DNA of 64,000 nt from Mycolicibacterium frederiksbergense (GTDB lineage Bacteria; Actinomycetota; Actinomycetes; Mycobacteriales; Mycobacteriaceae): assembly GCF_012223425.1 (NCBI RefSeq), contig NZ_CP038798.1, positions 62,001-126,000 on the forward strand. The letters run 5' to 3'. Below the pieces are notes generated by a model. The model searched no databases. It was given only the letters and a program-made list of their open reading frames with translations, and was not told the DNA's origin. Below, piece after piece: positions 20,222-28,737 of this stretch. Each line of letters begins with the position of its first letter. Within the stretch, counting starts at the first letter, position 1. The position numbers were made by a program, and so were the translations under genes.

Positions 20222-20266
20222 CCGAATCGACCACCTGGGGTTGATGCGCCCCCGAGGGCCGGATAA

Positions 20267-21311
20267 GTTCGATCGGGTTGTTCGACCAGATCTTTTGCCA
20301 GTGCGCCCGCGGGAACGCGGTGAACGCCAGCACATCGGTCTTCGCCTCGGCCATCATCGCGGCCACCTTCGGGAAACTGCCCGCCAGCGTGTCGGCGACC
20401 CGGTCCCACTGCTGTGCGACCTCCATGGGGTCGGTGTGGGCGAAGATGGTCTTGACCGCCGCGGTGACCGCTGGGGCGTGCTTGGCGGCGACCGCGGTGT
20501 GCAGGTTGCGCATGAAATGCACCCGACAGCGCTGCCACGACGAGTTCATGAACTGCTGTGCCACAGCAGCTCTCAATCCCGCGTGTGCGTCGGAGATGAC
20601 CAGATGCACCCCGGACAAACCGCGCGCTCTCAGCGACGCCAGGAATTCCCGCCAGAACTCGAAGGACTCGCTGTCACCGACGGCGGTGCCCAGCACTTCG
20701 CGAGTGCCGTCGATGGACACACCGGTGGCCACCACCAAGGCCTGAGAGACCACGTGCGCCCCAATACGGACCTTGCAGAACGTCGCATCGCAGAACACGT
20801 ACGGGAACTCGGTGTGGGCCAGGCTACGGGTGCGAAACGCCTCGATCTCCTTATCCAAGCCAGCACAGATCCGCGACACCTCCGACTTCGACACCCCGGT
20901 CTCCACGCCCATCGCGAACACCAGATCATCAACACTGCGGGTCGACACCCCGTGGACGTAGGCCTCCATGATCACCGCGTGCAGTGCCTTGTCGATACGG
21001 CGGCGCCGCTCCAGCAGCGATGGGAAGAACGACCCGGCTCGCAGCTTGGGGATCTGCACCTCGACGTCCCCCGAGGTGGTCGACACTGTCTTGGGCCGAT
21101 GCCCATTGCGGTGCACCGTACGACCATCGGTGCGCTGGTAGCGGCCGGCGCCGATCGCCGCGGTGGCTTCAGCTTCGATGAGCTGCTGCAGCCCGGCACG
21201 GATCAGCTCGGCGAACACCGCGCCGACGTCAGCGGACTTCAAAGCGTCGAGCTGGGCGAGCAGGGCAGAATGGTCATGGGTCATCGCGTCGTGTGTCTTC
21301 CTGTGAGTCAC
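20267..21311 (-). pseudogene. IS256-family transposase, N-terminal part
   Basis: The start is a GTG at 21309-21311. Family motifs are AGLQQLIEAEATAAIGAGRYQRTDGR, IPKLRAGSFFPSLLERRRR, the Asp of VFCDATFCKVRIG, the Asp of LVISDAHAGLRAAV and WQKIWSNNPIE, after which the Tn554-like right end begins. The rest of the gene is at 15459-15676. Confidence 0.92.
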
Positions 21312-21456
21312 TTGGTAGGTAACTCACTGACCACTACGCGATGGCCCACCCCAACACCGTCAACGACACACCCGGCACCGTCGTCCCCGACCTCCGAAAC
21401 CCCACCACGCCAGGGGACTTACCCACTCGTTCCTCAGGGGAGGTACCCTTTCTGCC

Positions 21457-22260
21457 ATGCAGAGACCGGCGCAAACGCGACAAATGGATCAACTCGGTAC
21501 CGCTAAACCGCCTCAGTATCCGATCGAGTCTGTCGACAACGCTCTTCGCCTACTTCTACTCCTGGGTGAACGATCAGAGGTCCGTCTTACCGAGGCAAGC
21601 GTCTATCTAGACGTGGCATCGTCGACTGCGCATCGGCTGTTATCGATGCTTCAGTATCGCGGTTTCGTCCGCCAGGATCCGATCAGCAAGGCTTATCTGC
21701 CCGGACCGGCCTTGACCGGGGTGGCGTTCGCTGTTTTCGCCAGAATGGATATACCGCGCATCGCAGCTCCGATTCTGCGCCAGCTCAGCGATGCGCTGCA
21801 GGAAACAGTGCATATCGGGATGCTGGATGGCACGTCGGTCCGCTTCATCGCGGCGGTCGAGAGCCCGTCCGCCGTGCGGGTGGTATCGCGCCTGGGCAGG
21901 ACCATGCCTGCACACTGCACGTCGACCGGTAAGGCCATGCTTGCCAACTTCTCCGATGAAGAGCTTCACAAACTGTACCCTGAACCAAATTTGGAACAAC
22001 TCACCCAGAATTCAGTGAGCACCCTCACCCAGTTGTGCGCCGAGTTGGTAGAGGTCAGAAAGAGCGGTTTCGCGACCAGTAGGGAGGAAAGCGAAGAAGG
22101 TGTCGCATCCGTTGCTGTCGCCATACCTGCAAGAGGTCCCGACGTGAGGCTGGCACTAAATGCATCAGCGCCGAGCTATCGGTTACGGCCATCACATGTC
22201 CGCCAAGTAGCTGGCATCATCGGCGAAGCTGCCGCAGAGCTTGCTACTAAGCTGGTCTAA
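21457..22260 (+). CDS. IclR-family transcriptional regulator
   Basis: The 267-residue protein has an N-terminal winged helix-turn-helix (LTEASVYLDVASSTAHRLLSML) and a C-terminal IclR effector domain with TMPAHCTSTGKAMLA and FATSREESEEGVASVAV. The chosen ATG follows GGGGAGG; an ATG at 21484 is an alternative. It starts only about 40 bp after the IS256-family end, so its promoter may be partly IS-borne. It is 24 bp upstream of the SnoaL-like gene on the same strand. IclR regulators commonly control aromatic catabolism. Target unknown. Confidence 0.88.
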   Translation: MQRPAQTRQMDQLGTAKPPQYPIESVDNALRLLLLLGERSEVRLTEASVYLDVASSTAHRLLSMLQYRGFVRQDPISKAYLPGPALTGVAFAVFARMDIPRIAAPILRQLSDALQETVHIGMLDGTSVRFIAAVESPSAVRVVSRLGRTMPAHCTSTGKAMLANFSDEELHKLYPEPNLEQLTQNSVSTLTQLCAELVEVRKSGFATSREESEEGVASVAVAIPARGPDVRLALNASAPSYRLRPSHVRQVAGIIGEAAAELATKLV

Positions 22261-22284
22261 CTACATTGGCAAAGGAGATGTTCT

Positions 22285-22755
22285 GTGTCGAGTACCCCCG
22301 ACCTGCCGGCGTTCGTTTCGACGATCGATGACTACCTGCGCTTAGAACAGCGCCACTCGCCGGCCGAGCAAATGTTCGCAACCGTCCTCACAGACGACTT
22401 CGAAATCGGCTTTCGCGGCGGCCACCAATGGAAGGGACTCAATGGTCTGCGGTTGTATCTCACGCAGCGGGACGGGATTTTCGACGAACGCCTCGAACTG
22501 CGTCAAGTACTTTCCTACGTTCCGGTGCAGGAGGATGTCATCGAGCTGACGACACGACTCGAGTTCTTCTTCCGTCGCTGGAGAGCTCCTTCGCCGGTCA
22601 GCGAAGAATTCACCGGTGCGGCCTTTCACACGTGGCTGATCCGCATTGTCGACCATGAGACCCGCGTGGCCCGGGTGGTTATCGATGGATTTGCAAATCT
22701 CAACGACAACGCCAGGGCGGCGTTTGCTATCCCAGATGAAGGGTTCGACGAATAA
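22285..22755 (+). CDS. SnoaL/NTF2-like domain protein
   Basis: The 156-residue protein starts at GTG behind AAAGGAGA. Its predicted cone-like alpha+beta fold shows FVSTIDDYLRLEQRHSPAEQMFATVLTDD-type helices, then strands with GGHQWKGLNGL, and a late HTWLIRIV strand, as in SnoaL or ring-hydroxylating dioxygenase beta-like folds. No catalytic residues can be assigned. It is probably co-transcribed with the IclR gene just upstream. Role in the catabolic cluster unknown. Confidence 0.6.
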   Translation: MSSTPDLPAFVSTIDDYLRLEQRHSPAEQMFATVLTDDFEIGFRGGHQWKGLNGLRLYLTQRDGIFDERLELRQVLSYVPVQEDVIELTTRLEFFFRRWRAPSPVSEEFTGAAFHTWLIRIVDHETRVARVVIDGFANLNDNARAAFAIPDEGFDE

Positions 22756-22979
22756 CGCATGTGACCGCATCGTGATCACTTTGCGCTTTACTCGCACAAC
22801 CCGTGGGCCGACAACACGGGTGCAGATCAGGCCGCCTGCTTCGCCGGGAGACGCCGCGGCCACGAAAGTTGCAGGGCGGCTGGACATTAGCGCCGTGGAT
22901 GGGTTGACCGGCCGCCGTGTGTTTGACCGCCGTCGTCAAGCGCCCTTCGAAGCGATTCCCTTGACAATTTCTCCACTGC

Positions 22980-23468
22980 TTACGTGTCGGCGACGCCGAA
23001 AGCCTCGGCGAAGCTAACGTTGCCCCTGGTTTCCCTCTGGGTTGCGTCCACGGCAGCCAGGAGGCGGGAGTTCTCGATGACTATCATCTCGACGTCCTGT
23101 TGGTCATCTGCATAGTGGCGATGCCATACCCACGGCGGCGTATACACGAAGTCGCCTGCGCTCCACGTTACGCGTTGATCGCCAATCTCCGACCAGCCCG
23201 AGCCATGTCGCACGAAGTGAACTGACTCGTGTACGTGTCGATGAAGGTCACTGCCCGCACCGGCGGGGATCTTCTGCAGGAAGAACTCAATGGAGCGGGC
23301 GGGTATCCGCAGAAGCAATCCAATTTCTGATGGGCTTCCGGTCTGGATCCAGTGTGCCTCGGTGGAGTTCACGACGAGGTGCTCCTCGGTCACGTGCTGG
23401 GTGTCGCGATCCCCTGCGCGCGCCATACTTTCGGCGAAATCGGCTAGCTCGTCACGGGATAGGGTCAT
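22980..23468 (-). CDS. Small cupin-domain protein
   Basis: The 162-residue single cupin starts at ATG 23466-23468 behind GAGGAG. Motif 1 is LHRHVHESVHFVRHGSGW (HxH...E pattern) and motif 2 contains PPWVWHRHY, so metal binding is likely. It lies 71 bp downstream of pcaJ on the same strand and has its own ribosome binding site. A truncated paralog at 34541-34840 lies beside a second, broken pca locus, so the association with pca genes recurs. The substrate is unknown. Confidence 0.75.
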   Translation of the reverse strand: MTLSRDELADFAESMARAGDRDTQHVTEEHLVVNSTEAHWIQTGSPSEIGLLLRIPARSIEFFLQKIPAGAGSDLHRHVHESVHFVRHGSGWSEIGDQRVTWSAGDFVYTPPWVWHRHYADDQQDVEMIVIENSRLLAAVDATQRETRGNVSFAEAFGVADT

Positions 23469-23539
23469 CGATCCACTCCTCTGGGAATTTCGTCGCTGAG
23501 CGAGCATGGAGTCACTTTTCGGCGACCCAAGCGCCAGGG

Positions 23540-24229
23540 TCACGACAGAGCTATGTGCAAGCGCTTCTCGAGCGCGGCGATACTGATGGCGAAGGTCTCG
23601 AGTACGCGCACGCGTCCGTCTCCGGCGTTGTCGATGTCGAAGATCGCGTACTCGGTATACAGCCGGCTGACGCACCGAAGCCCGGTCAGCGGGTAACTGC
23701 ACTCCGGAACCAACTTCGCGGTCCTGTCCTTGCCGAACAGCGTCATCATCACGAATACGCGCTTCGCTCCGATGGCGAGATCCATCGCACCCCCGACCGC
23801 GGGAATGGCGTCCGGTGCTCCGGTGTGCCAGTTGGCGAGGTCTCCACGCTCGCTGACCTGAAACGCCCCGAGCACACACACGTCGAGATGGCCGCCGCGC
23901 ATCATGGCGAAGGAGTCGGCGTGGTGGAAGTAGGACGCCCCAGGGGTTTCGGTGACCGGAACCTTGCCTGCATTGGTGAGATCCGGGTCAATGGCGTCTC
24001 CTGTCGCGGCGCCTCCCATGCCGAGCATGCCGTTCTCGGTGTGCAGCACCACCTCGGCGGCGGGGTCGAGGTAGTCGGCGACCATCGTGGGCTGGCCGAT
24101 GCCGAGATTGACGTACGACCCAGGTGCGATGTCGCGGGCGATCATCGCGGCGATCTCCCGGCGGTCCAACGGGCCACGGTCGAGATGCTCGACACGACGC
24201 CGTGTCCTTGCATCGAGCGTTCCCGTCAC
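23540..24229 (-). CDS. pcaJ: 3-oxoadipate CoA-transferase, beta subunit
   Basis: The 229-residue class I CoA-transferase beta subunit has the catalytic Glu in VVLHTENGMLGMG and the YVNLGIGQPTMVADYL N-terminal motif. It starts at a GTG that overlaps the pcaI stop. With PcaI it transfers CoA from succinyl-CoA to 3-oxoadipate, the penultimate step of the protocatechuate branch. It is the last gene of the pca operon. A general 3-oxoacid CoA-transferase role cannot be excluded by sequence alone, but the context supports pcaJ. Confidence 0.92.
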   Translation of the reverse strand: MTGTLDARTRRRVEHLDRGPLDRREIAAMIARDIAPGSYVNLGIGQPTMVADYLDPAAEVVLHTENGMLGMGGAATGDAIDPDLTNAGKVPVTETPGASYFHHADSFAMMRGGHLDVCVLGAFQVSERGDLANWHTGAPDAIPAVGGAMDLAIGAKRVFVMMTLFGKDRTAKLVPECSYPLTGLRCVSRLYTEYAIFDIDNAGDGRVRVLETFAISIAALEKRLHIALS

Positions 24230-24924
24230 GAGGCGGCCTCGGTGCGGGCGGCGGGAATCGAGGACAGGTCGAGGATGCGGTCGACGAAGATACCCGGCGT
24301 CACGACCGTCTCGGGGTCGATGCCTCCGGTCTCGACGACGCGGGAGACCTCAACGACGGTCAGCGTGGCGGCGGTCGCCATGACCGGACCGAAGTTGCGA
24401 GCAGTCTTGCGGTACAACAGGTTTCCGGCCCGGTCGGCCAGGTGTGCTGCGATGAGTGCGACGTCGCCGCGGATCGGATACTCCAGCACGTAGTCGCGGC
24501 CGTCGATCGTGCGGATCTCCTTGCCCGAGGCGAGCGGGGTGCCGACACCGGTCGGGCAGAAGAACGCGCCAATGCCCGCGCCTGCCGCTCTGATCCGCTC
24601 GGCCAGGTTGCCCTGCGGGACCACTTCGAGGTCGACCATGCCGTCCCGGTAGAGCCTGTCGAACACGTACGAATCGGCCTGTCGGGGGAAGGAACAAATG
24701 ACCTTCGCGACCCGACCGGCAGCCAGCAGCGCGGCCAGACCGGTGTCGCCGTTGCCCGCGTTGTTGCTGACGATGGTGAGCTCGGCGGCGCCCTGTTCGA
24801 TGATCGCATCGATGAGTGTGGTGGGCATGCCCGCCATGCCGAATCCGCCGACGAGAATTGTTGCGCCGTCAGCGATTCCGGCGACGGCTTCGTGGGCGGC
24901 GGCGCAGACGGCGGTGCGGCTCAT
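24226..24924 (-). CDS. pcaI: 3-oxoadipate CoA-transferase, alpha subunit
   Basis: The 232-residue alpha subunit shows the glycine-rich VGGFGMAGMP motif, ELTIVSNNAGNGDTGLAALL and GVGTPLASGKE. I chose the ATG at 24922-24924, which overlaps the pcaL stop by ATGA; the open frame extends upstream inside pcaL. It is coupled on the other side to pcaJ. Together the two subunits activate 3-oxoadipate for thiolysis. Confidence 0.93.
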   Translation of the reverse strand: MSRTAVCAAAHEAVAGIADGATILVGGFGMAGMPTTLIDAIIEQGAAELTIVSNNAGNGDTGLAALLAAGRVAKVICSFPRQADSYVFDRLYRDGMVDLEVVPQGNLAERIRAAGAGIGAFFCPTGVGTPLASGKEIRTIDGRDYVLEYPIRGDVALIAAHLADRAGNLLYRKTARNFGPVMATAATLTVVEVSRVVETGGIDPETVVTPGIFVDRILDLSSIPAARTEAAS

Positions 24925-26102
24925 GACGACGCCCGCTCGTCCTCGTCGAATTCCGGCAATACCTCGGCGGCGATGCGAAACGCGGAGTTGGCGTCGGGGA
25001 CGCCACAGTAGATGGCAGTCTGCATCAGCAGCTCCTTGATCTCGTCGTTGCTCAAACCGTTCCGGCGGGCCGCTCGCAGGTGCATCGCCAGTTCCTCGCG
25101 GTGCCCGCGCGCGACCAGCGCCGTCAGGGTGATCATCGAGCGGCTGCGAAGGTCTAGACCTGGGCGTGTCCAGATGGTTCCCCAGGCGTACTGGGTGATC
25201 AGGTGCTGGAAATCGGCGGTCATGTCGGTGGTACCGGCGATTGCCCGGTCGACGTGCCCGTCGCCGAGCACCTGGCGCCGTATCGCCATTCCCGCGCGAC
25301 ACACGTCCTCGACGGTCCTAGTCGCAGGCTGCGGAATACCCACCTGCTCTGCGATGAGGCCGGCGACCCGGTCCGGGGCTTCGGCGGGTGCCAGGTGCCC
25401 GACACCGTCGAGCACTACGAGGTCACCGTCCTGGACACCGGAGGCGATGCGCCGCAATGACTCCGGCGGCGTGGGCACGTCGGCGCTGCCTGCCACGGCC
25501 AGGACGGGAGTGACGATCTCGCGCAATCGGTCGGAAATGTCGAATGCCGCGAGAGCCTCGCACGCCTGCGCATAGGACTCCGGATCGGTGTGACTGAGGG
25601 CGTCCAGCAGCGCCGCGCCGACACCTGGTTGCCGGTCGACGAAGCCCGGCGCGAACCACCGCTGGGCCGCACCCGAGAGCAGGGTTTCGACGCCCTCGGC
25701 GCGGACGGTGGCGGCGCGCTCGAGCCAGCCAGCTGGGGTGCCGATCGACGCACCGGTGCCCAGCAGGGTCGCCGAGTCCACCCGTTGCGGCGCGTCGAGC
25801 ATCAGCTGCAGACCGACACAGCCACCGAGCGAATCACCGGCGTAGTGGAAGGTCTCGGCGCGCATGTCGTCGGCGAGTGCCAGCACGGCGGCCGCTAGTT
25901 CGGCGATCGTGAAGGGCTCGCCAGGACCGCCTCGACCGTGACCGGGTAGGTCCCACCCGACGACGCGGGCGTGCGCACTCAGCCATCCAGCCGCAGCGCT
26001 CCACAGCGTGGCTGCCGAAGTACCCAGTGAAGGCCCCAGCACGAGGACAGGCGCACCGTCGGGACCGCCGAAGTCGATTGTGGCCAAGGCCGGAATGGTC
26101 AT
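24921..26102 (-). CDS. pcaL: Fused 3-oxoadipate enol-lactonase / 4-carboxymuconolactone decarboxylase
   Basis: The 393-residue fusion has an alpha/beta-hydrolase domain at residues 1-250 with nucleophile motif GDSLGGC and a late GVGHLAPAEAP His. A carboxymuconolactone decarboxylase domain follows from about residue 265, with AIRRQVLGDGHVDRA, YAWGTIWTRPGLDLR, the ARGHREELAMHL segment and CGVPDANSAFRIA. This PcaD-PcaC fusion, PcaL, is known from actinobacteria. It overlaps pcaB upstream and pcaI downstream by ATGA. A broken relative lies at 36584-42126. Confidence 0.94.
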   Translation of the reverse strand: MTIPALATIDFGGPDGAPVLVLGPSLGTSAATLWSAAAGWLSAHARVVGWDLPGHGRGGPGEPFTIAELAAAVLALADDMRAETFHYAGDSLGGCVGLQLMLDAPQRVDSATLLGTGASIGTPAGWLERAATVRAEGVETLLSGAAQRWFAPGFVDRQPGVGAALLDALSHTDPESYAQACEALAAFDISDRLREIVTPVLAVAGSADVPTPPESLRRIASGVQDGDLVVLDGVGHLAPAEAPDRVAGLIAEQVGIPQPATRTVEDVCRAGMAIRRQVLGDGHVDRAIAGTTDMTADFQHLITQYAWGTIWTRPGLDLRSRSMITLTALVARGHREELAMHLRAARRNGLSNDEIKELLMQTAIYCGVPDANSAFRIAAEVLPEFDEDERASS

Positions 26103-27304
26103 GACGCAGACTTGATGAAGCGGCGGGCCCGACTCAAGGTCGAATCGATCAGCCGATCGGCGGCACCGGTGTAGTCGGGCCGTGCTGGGCTACCGGTCAA
26201 CTCGGTCATTGCACGTTGTTCGGTGAGCAGCCCGCCCGCGTCGGCCAGGTTCGCGGCCGCCCGCGCCGTGTCCACCTGCAACCCGAAGAGCAGTTCGGAG
26301 GCCTGGACGGCCGCCACGACGGTGCGGCGGGCGAGCGTGCGCAGTGTGGCCCATTCGGCGTGCCACGCGCCGTCGGAGCGCTCGTCGACACTCGCTCCTG
26401 CGGCCAGGTGCAGGGTGGCGCCCAAGGTGCCCGCGGTGAGCGCGGTGCGCCGGATCAACACAGAGCGGACGGGATTGTTCTTGTGCGGCATCGTCGATGA
26501 GCCGCCACCAGTCCCCTCGACCAGCTCGCCGACCTCGGGCCGGCTACCGGTCGCGACATCGGCGGCGATGTGCCCCCAGGCGTCGCAGCAGCTCACCAAC
26601 GCATCCCCGATACGGGTGATCGCCGAGCGGGTGGTGTGCCAGGGCGGAGCCGGCGCCAGCCGCAGAGCGCCGGCGAGCGCGTCGCTCAACGCGATGGCGC
26701 CGTCCACCGAACCGGTCAATTCGGTAGCCGCCGCCAGCGTTCCCACCGCGCCACCGACCTGCACCGGCAGCGAGGGCAGCAGCCCGGTCAGCGGTTCGGC
26801 GGCGTCCAGTATGCCGGTAAGCCAACGTGCCATCTTGACGCCGAAGGTGCTCGGTAGAGCGGCCTGGGTCAGGGTACGCGCGAGTGTTGGTGTGCTCCGG
26901 TGCCTCTCAGCGAGCTCGGACAGCGCCCGGACTTGGACGGTGAACTCGTCGCCGATGCGCATGAGGACATCACGGGCGCAGATGACGAGCGCTGTGTCGA
27001 CGACGTCCTGACTGGTTAGCCCGCGGTGTAACCAACGCGCTGTCGCCGCCGTTGAGCGCTCACGCAACAACGTGACCAGCGCGCTGACGGGGCTGCCGTC
27101 GGTGGCGGCGCGGCGGGCGATCGACTCGGTGTCGGCGTCGGCGATGAGGTCTGCCAAGCTGGCACGCGCCTCCTGCGGTGCGATACCGGCGTCGACGAGG
27201 ATGTCCAGCCACGCCCGTTCCACGGCCACCATGGCCTCGAGGAATGCGGGGCCGCTCATCAGGGCGCCTGCGAGGTCGTCGCCCGGCCAGAAGAGGTCAG
27301 TCAT
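26099..27304 (-). CDS. pcaB: 3-carboxy-cis,cis-muconate cycloisomerase
   Basis: The 401-residue member of the fumarase/aspartase superfamily has the signature GGSSTMPHKNNP and the early RWLHRGLTSQDVVDTA segment. The start is the ATG at 27302-27304, which overlaps the pcaG stop; the open frame extends further upstream inside pcaG. It converts carboxymuconate to 4-carboxymuconolactone. Position and coupling fit the operon order H-G-B-L-I-J. Confidence 0.94.
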   Translation of the reverse strand: MTDLFWPGDDLAGALMSGPAFLEAMVAVERAWLDILVDAGIAPQEARASLADLIADADTESIARRAATDGSPVSALVTLLRERSTAATARWLHRGLTSQDVVDTALVICARDVLMRIGDEFTVQVRALSELAERHRSTPTLARTLTQAALPSTFGVKMARWLTGILDAAEPLTGLLPSLPVQVGGAVGTLAAATELTGSVDGAIALSDALAGALRLAPAPPWHTTRSAITRIGDALVSCCDAWGHIAADVATGSRPEVGELVEGTGGGSSTMPHKNNPVRSVLIRRTALTAGTLGATLHLAAGASVDERSDGAWHAEWATLRTLARRTVVAAVQASELLFGLQVDTARAAANLADAGGLLTEQRAMTELTGSPARPDYTGAADRLIDSTLSRARRFIKSAS

Positions 27305-27870
27305 CGCTGGTATCCCGCGTAGCGCAGGAAGACCGTCTCGGGTTTGCCTGGCGCGTCCTGCAATTGGATGTCGAAGCGTAGTCCGGCGCCCTCGCGGGTG
27401 GCGATGAGCGTGTCGCGGCGCTCGGGCGGCAGGGACGCCAGCAGTGGATCGCCTGCCAGCTGGCCCCCCGGCACGTAGGCGCGGGTGAACAGCCGGTTGA
27501 GCAGCCCGCGGGCGAACACGGTGATCAGAAAGAACGGTGCCGCACCGGGATCGCAGGGACCTGGGATGACGGTGGAAAAGTTGTACCGTCCGCCAGCGTC
27601 GGTGCCGGCGCGGCCCCACCCCGTGAAGGTCCAGCCGTCCCGGTGTAGCGAGCCGGTGGACGTGGGGATGGTGCCGTCGGCGTTGGCCTGCCAGATCTCA
27701 AGCAGGGCGTCGGGAACAGGCTGGCCGTCACCATCGAGGACCAAGCCGGAAAGCTGGACGGCACCCGGTGAGCCGGCCGGAACCAGCTGGTCGCACCGGT
27801 CGAACGGGAGTGCGTAACCGAAAAAGGGTCCGACGGTCTGCCCCGGGGTGGCGGTGAGCAGGGTATTCAT
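27301..27870 (-). CDS. pcaG: Protocatechuate 3,4-dioxygenase, alpha subunit
   Basis: The 189-residue intradiol dioxygenase alpha subunit starts MNTLLTATPGQTVGPFFGYAL, with VPDALLEIWQANADG and the C-terminal DIQLQDAPGKPETVFLRYAGY. Alpha subunits lack most iron ligands and form part of the active-site wall. The start ATG overlaps the pcaH stop (TGATG). A 90-bp remnant of a second pcaG lies at 35035-35128. Confidence 0.94.
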   Translation of the reverse strand: MNTLLTATPGQTVGPFFGYALPFDRCDQLVPAGSPGAVQLSGLVLDGDGQPVPDALLEIWQANADGTIPTSTGSLHRDGWTFTGWGRAGTDAGGRYNFSTVIPGPCDPGAAPFFLITVFARGLLNRLFTRAYVPGGQLAGDPLLASLPPERRDTLIATREGAGLRFDIQLQDAPGKPETVFLRYAGYQR

Positions 27871-28667
27871 CAGTGTTCGCTTCCGCGGTGGGGATCCTCG
27901 GTCGGAGTGCGCGTCGCGCCGGTGAGGATGATGTCCCACCGGTATCCGGTGGCCCATTCGTGGGTGGTGACGTCGTGGTCGTAGTTGGCAATCAGTCGGT
28001 CTCGGGCCTTTCGGTCGGTGATCGACTGATAGATCGGGTCCAGCGCGAACAACGGGTCGCCGGGGAAGTACATCTGGGTGATCAGCCGTTGCGTGAATTC
28101 CGTTCCGAACACCGAGAAGTGGATGTGGGCTGGGCGCCAAGCGTTGCGGTGGTTCCTCCACGGATACGGCCCTGGCTTGATCGTGGTGAAGCGGTAGCTT
28201 CCGTCGTCATCGGTCAGGCAGCGGCCGACGCCGGTGAAGTTGGGGTCGATCGCGGACGGGTGCTGATCACGCTTGTGGATGTAGCGACCGCCGGCGTTGG
28301 CCTGCCAGATCTCGACGAGTTGACGTCGCACCGGCCGTCCGTCGCCGTCGACCACCCGGCCGGTCACCACTATCCGTTCGCCGATGGGTTCGCCTGAGTG
28401 CTGGATGGTGAGGTCCGATTCAAGCGGATGCACGTCGCGTTCGGAAAAGCAGGGCGTCCACAGCTCGACGCCCTCCGGGTCAGCGTGGTGTAGGTCCTTC
28501 GTGGGATGACGCAGCAGGCTGCTGCGGTAGGGCGGGTAGCCGAGCCGCGGCTGCGTCTCCTCGATGCCAGCGCGCTGGTACTCGGACTCGATCGCCTCGA
28601 TCTCCGCGCTGATCGCCTGCTGCCTCGGCAACCCGCCGTCGGGATCGCGGTCGATCGCTGCTGTCAT
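27870..28667 (-). CDS. pcaH: Protocatechuate 3,4-dioxygenase, beta subunit
   Basis: The 265-residue beta subunit carries the Fe(III) ligand set of the family: a Tyr in GGRYIHKRDQH, a Tyr in GPYPWRNHRNAW and the His pair in WRPAHIHFSVFG. It cleaves protocatechuate to 3-carboxy-cis,cis-muconate. First gene of the minus-strand pca operon, 70 bp from the divergent IclR gene with an operator-like dyad between them. Confidence 0.95.
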   Translation of the reverse strand: MTAAIDRDPDGGLPRQQAISAEIEAIESEYQRAGIEETQPRLGYPPYRSSLLRHPTKDLHHADPEGVELWTPCFSERDVHPLESDLTIQHSGEPIGERIVVTGRVVDGDGRPVRRQLVEIWQANAGGRYIHKRDQHPSAIDPNFTGVGRCLTDDDGSYRFTTIKPGPYPWRNHRNAWRPAHIHFSVFGTEFTQRLITQMYFPGDPLFALDPIYQSITDRKARDRLIANYDHDVTTHEWATGYRWDIILTGATRTPTEDPHRGSEH

Positions 28668-28711
28668 AGCCTTGACACTATTGGCTCCTCGGCGACTGAC
28701 CTACGCTAGAT

Positions 28712-28726
28712 TACCACTGAGCGGAA
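28712..28726. promoter_or_regulatory. Operator-like dyad in pcaH / iclR intergenic region
   Basis: TACCACTGAGCGGAA is a degenerate form of the perfect 15-bp palindrome TTCCACTCAGTGGAA found at 35208-35222 in front of the second pcaH. It sits between the divergent pcaH and IclR genes, as expected for an IclR (PcaR/PcaU-type) operator. Only five of seven arm positions pair here. Confidence 0.6.
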
Positions 28727-28737
28727 AGGATCCGTGA

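Larger units (their letters stand above)
15677..20266 (+). mobile_element. Tn554-like two-recombinase transposon, copy 2 (interrupted by IS)
   Basis: The ends are the same as copy 1: TATCGGTTAACC at the left, GGGCCGGATAA at the right. After removing the integrase-core IS and its 5-bp duplication it is 3166 bp, three less than copy 1, which is accounted for by three single-base contractions. It sits in an IS256-family transposase gene on the opposite strand. Excision in silico restores GAAC|GACTGAAT exactly. Both recombinase genes carry frameshifts in this copy. Confidence 0.9.
15390..21418 (-). mobile_element. IS256-family element, second type, interrupted by nested insertions
   Basis: Imperfect inverted ends near 15390 and 21418 share GTCCC..GG.GTGGTGG and TTCGG. 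The transposase gene between them is split at 15676/20267 by the Tn554-like copy 2. No clear 8-bp target duplication was found, so the exact ends are approximate. It is a different IS256-family member from the IS1081-like element. Confidence 0.7.

Noticed and set aside
22756..22979. Small gene between the SnoaL-like gene and the cupin
   Set aside because: The frames lack protein-like composition and no ribosome binding site was seen; convergent intergenic DNA is the simpler reading.
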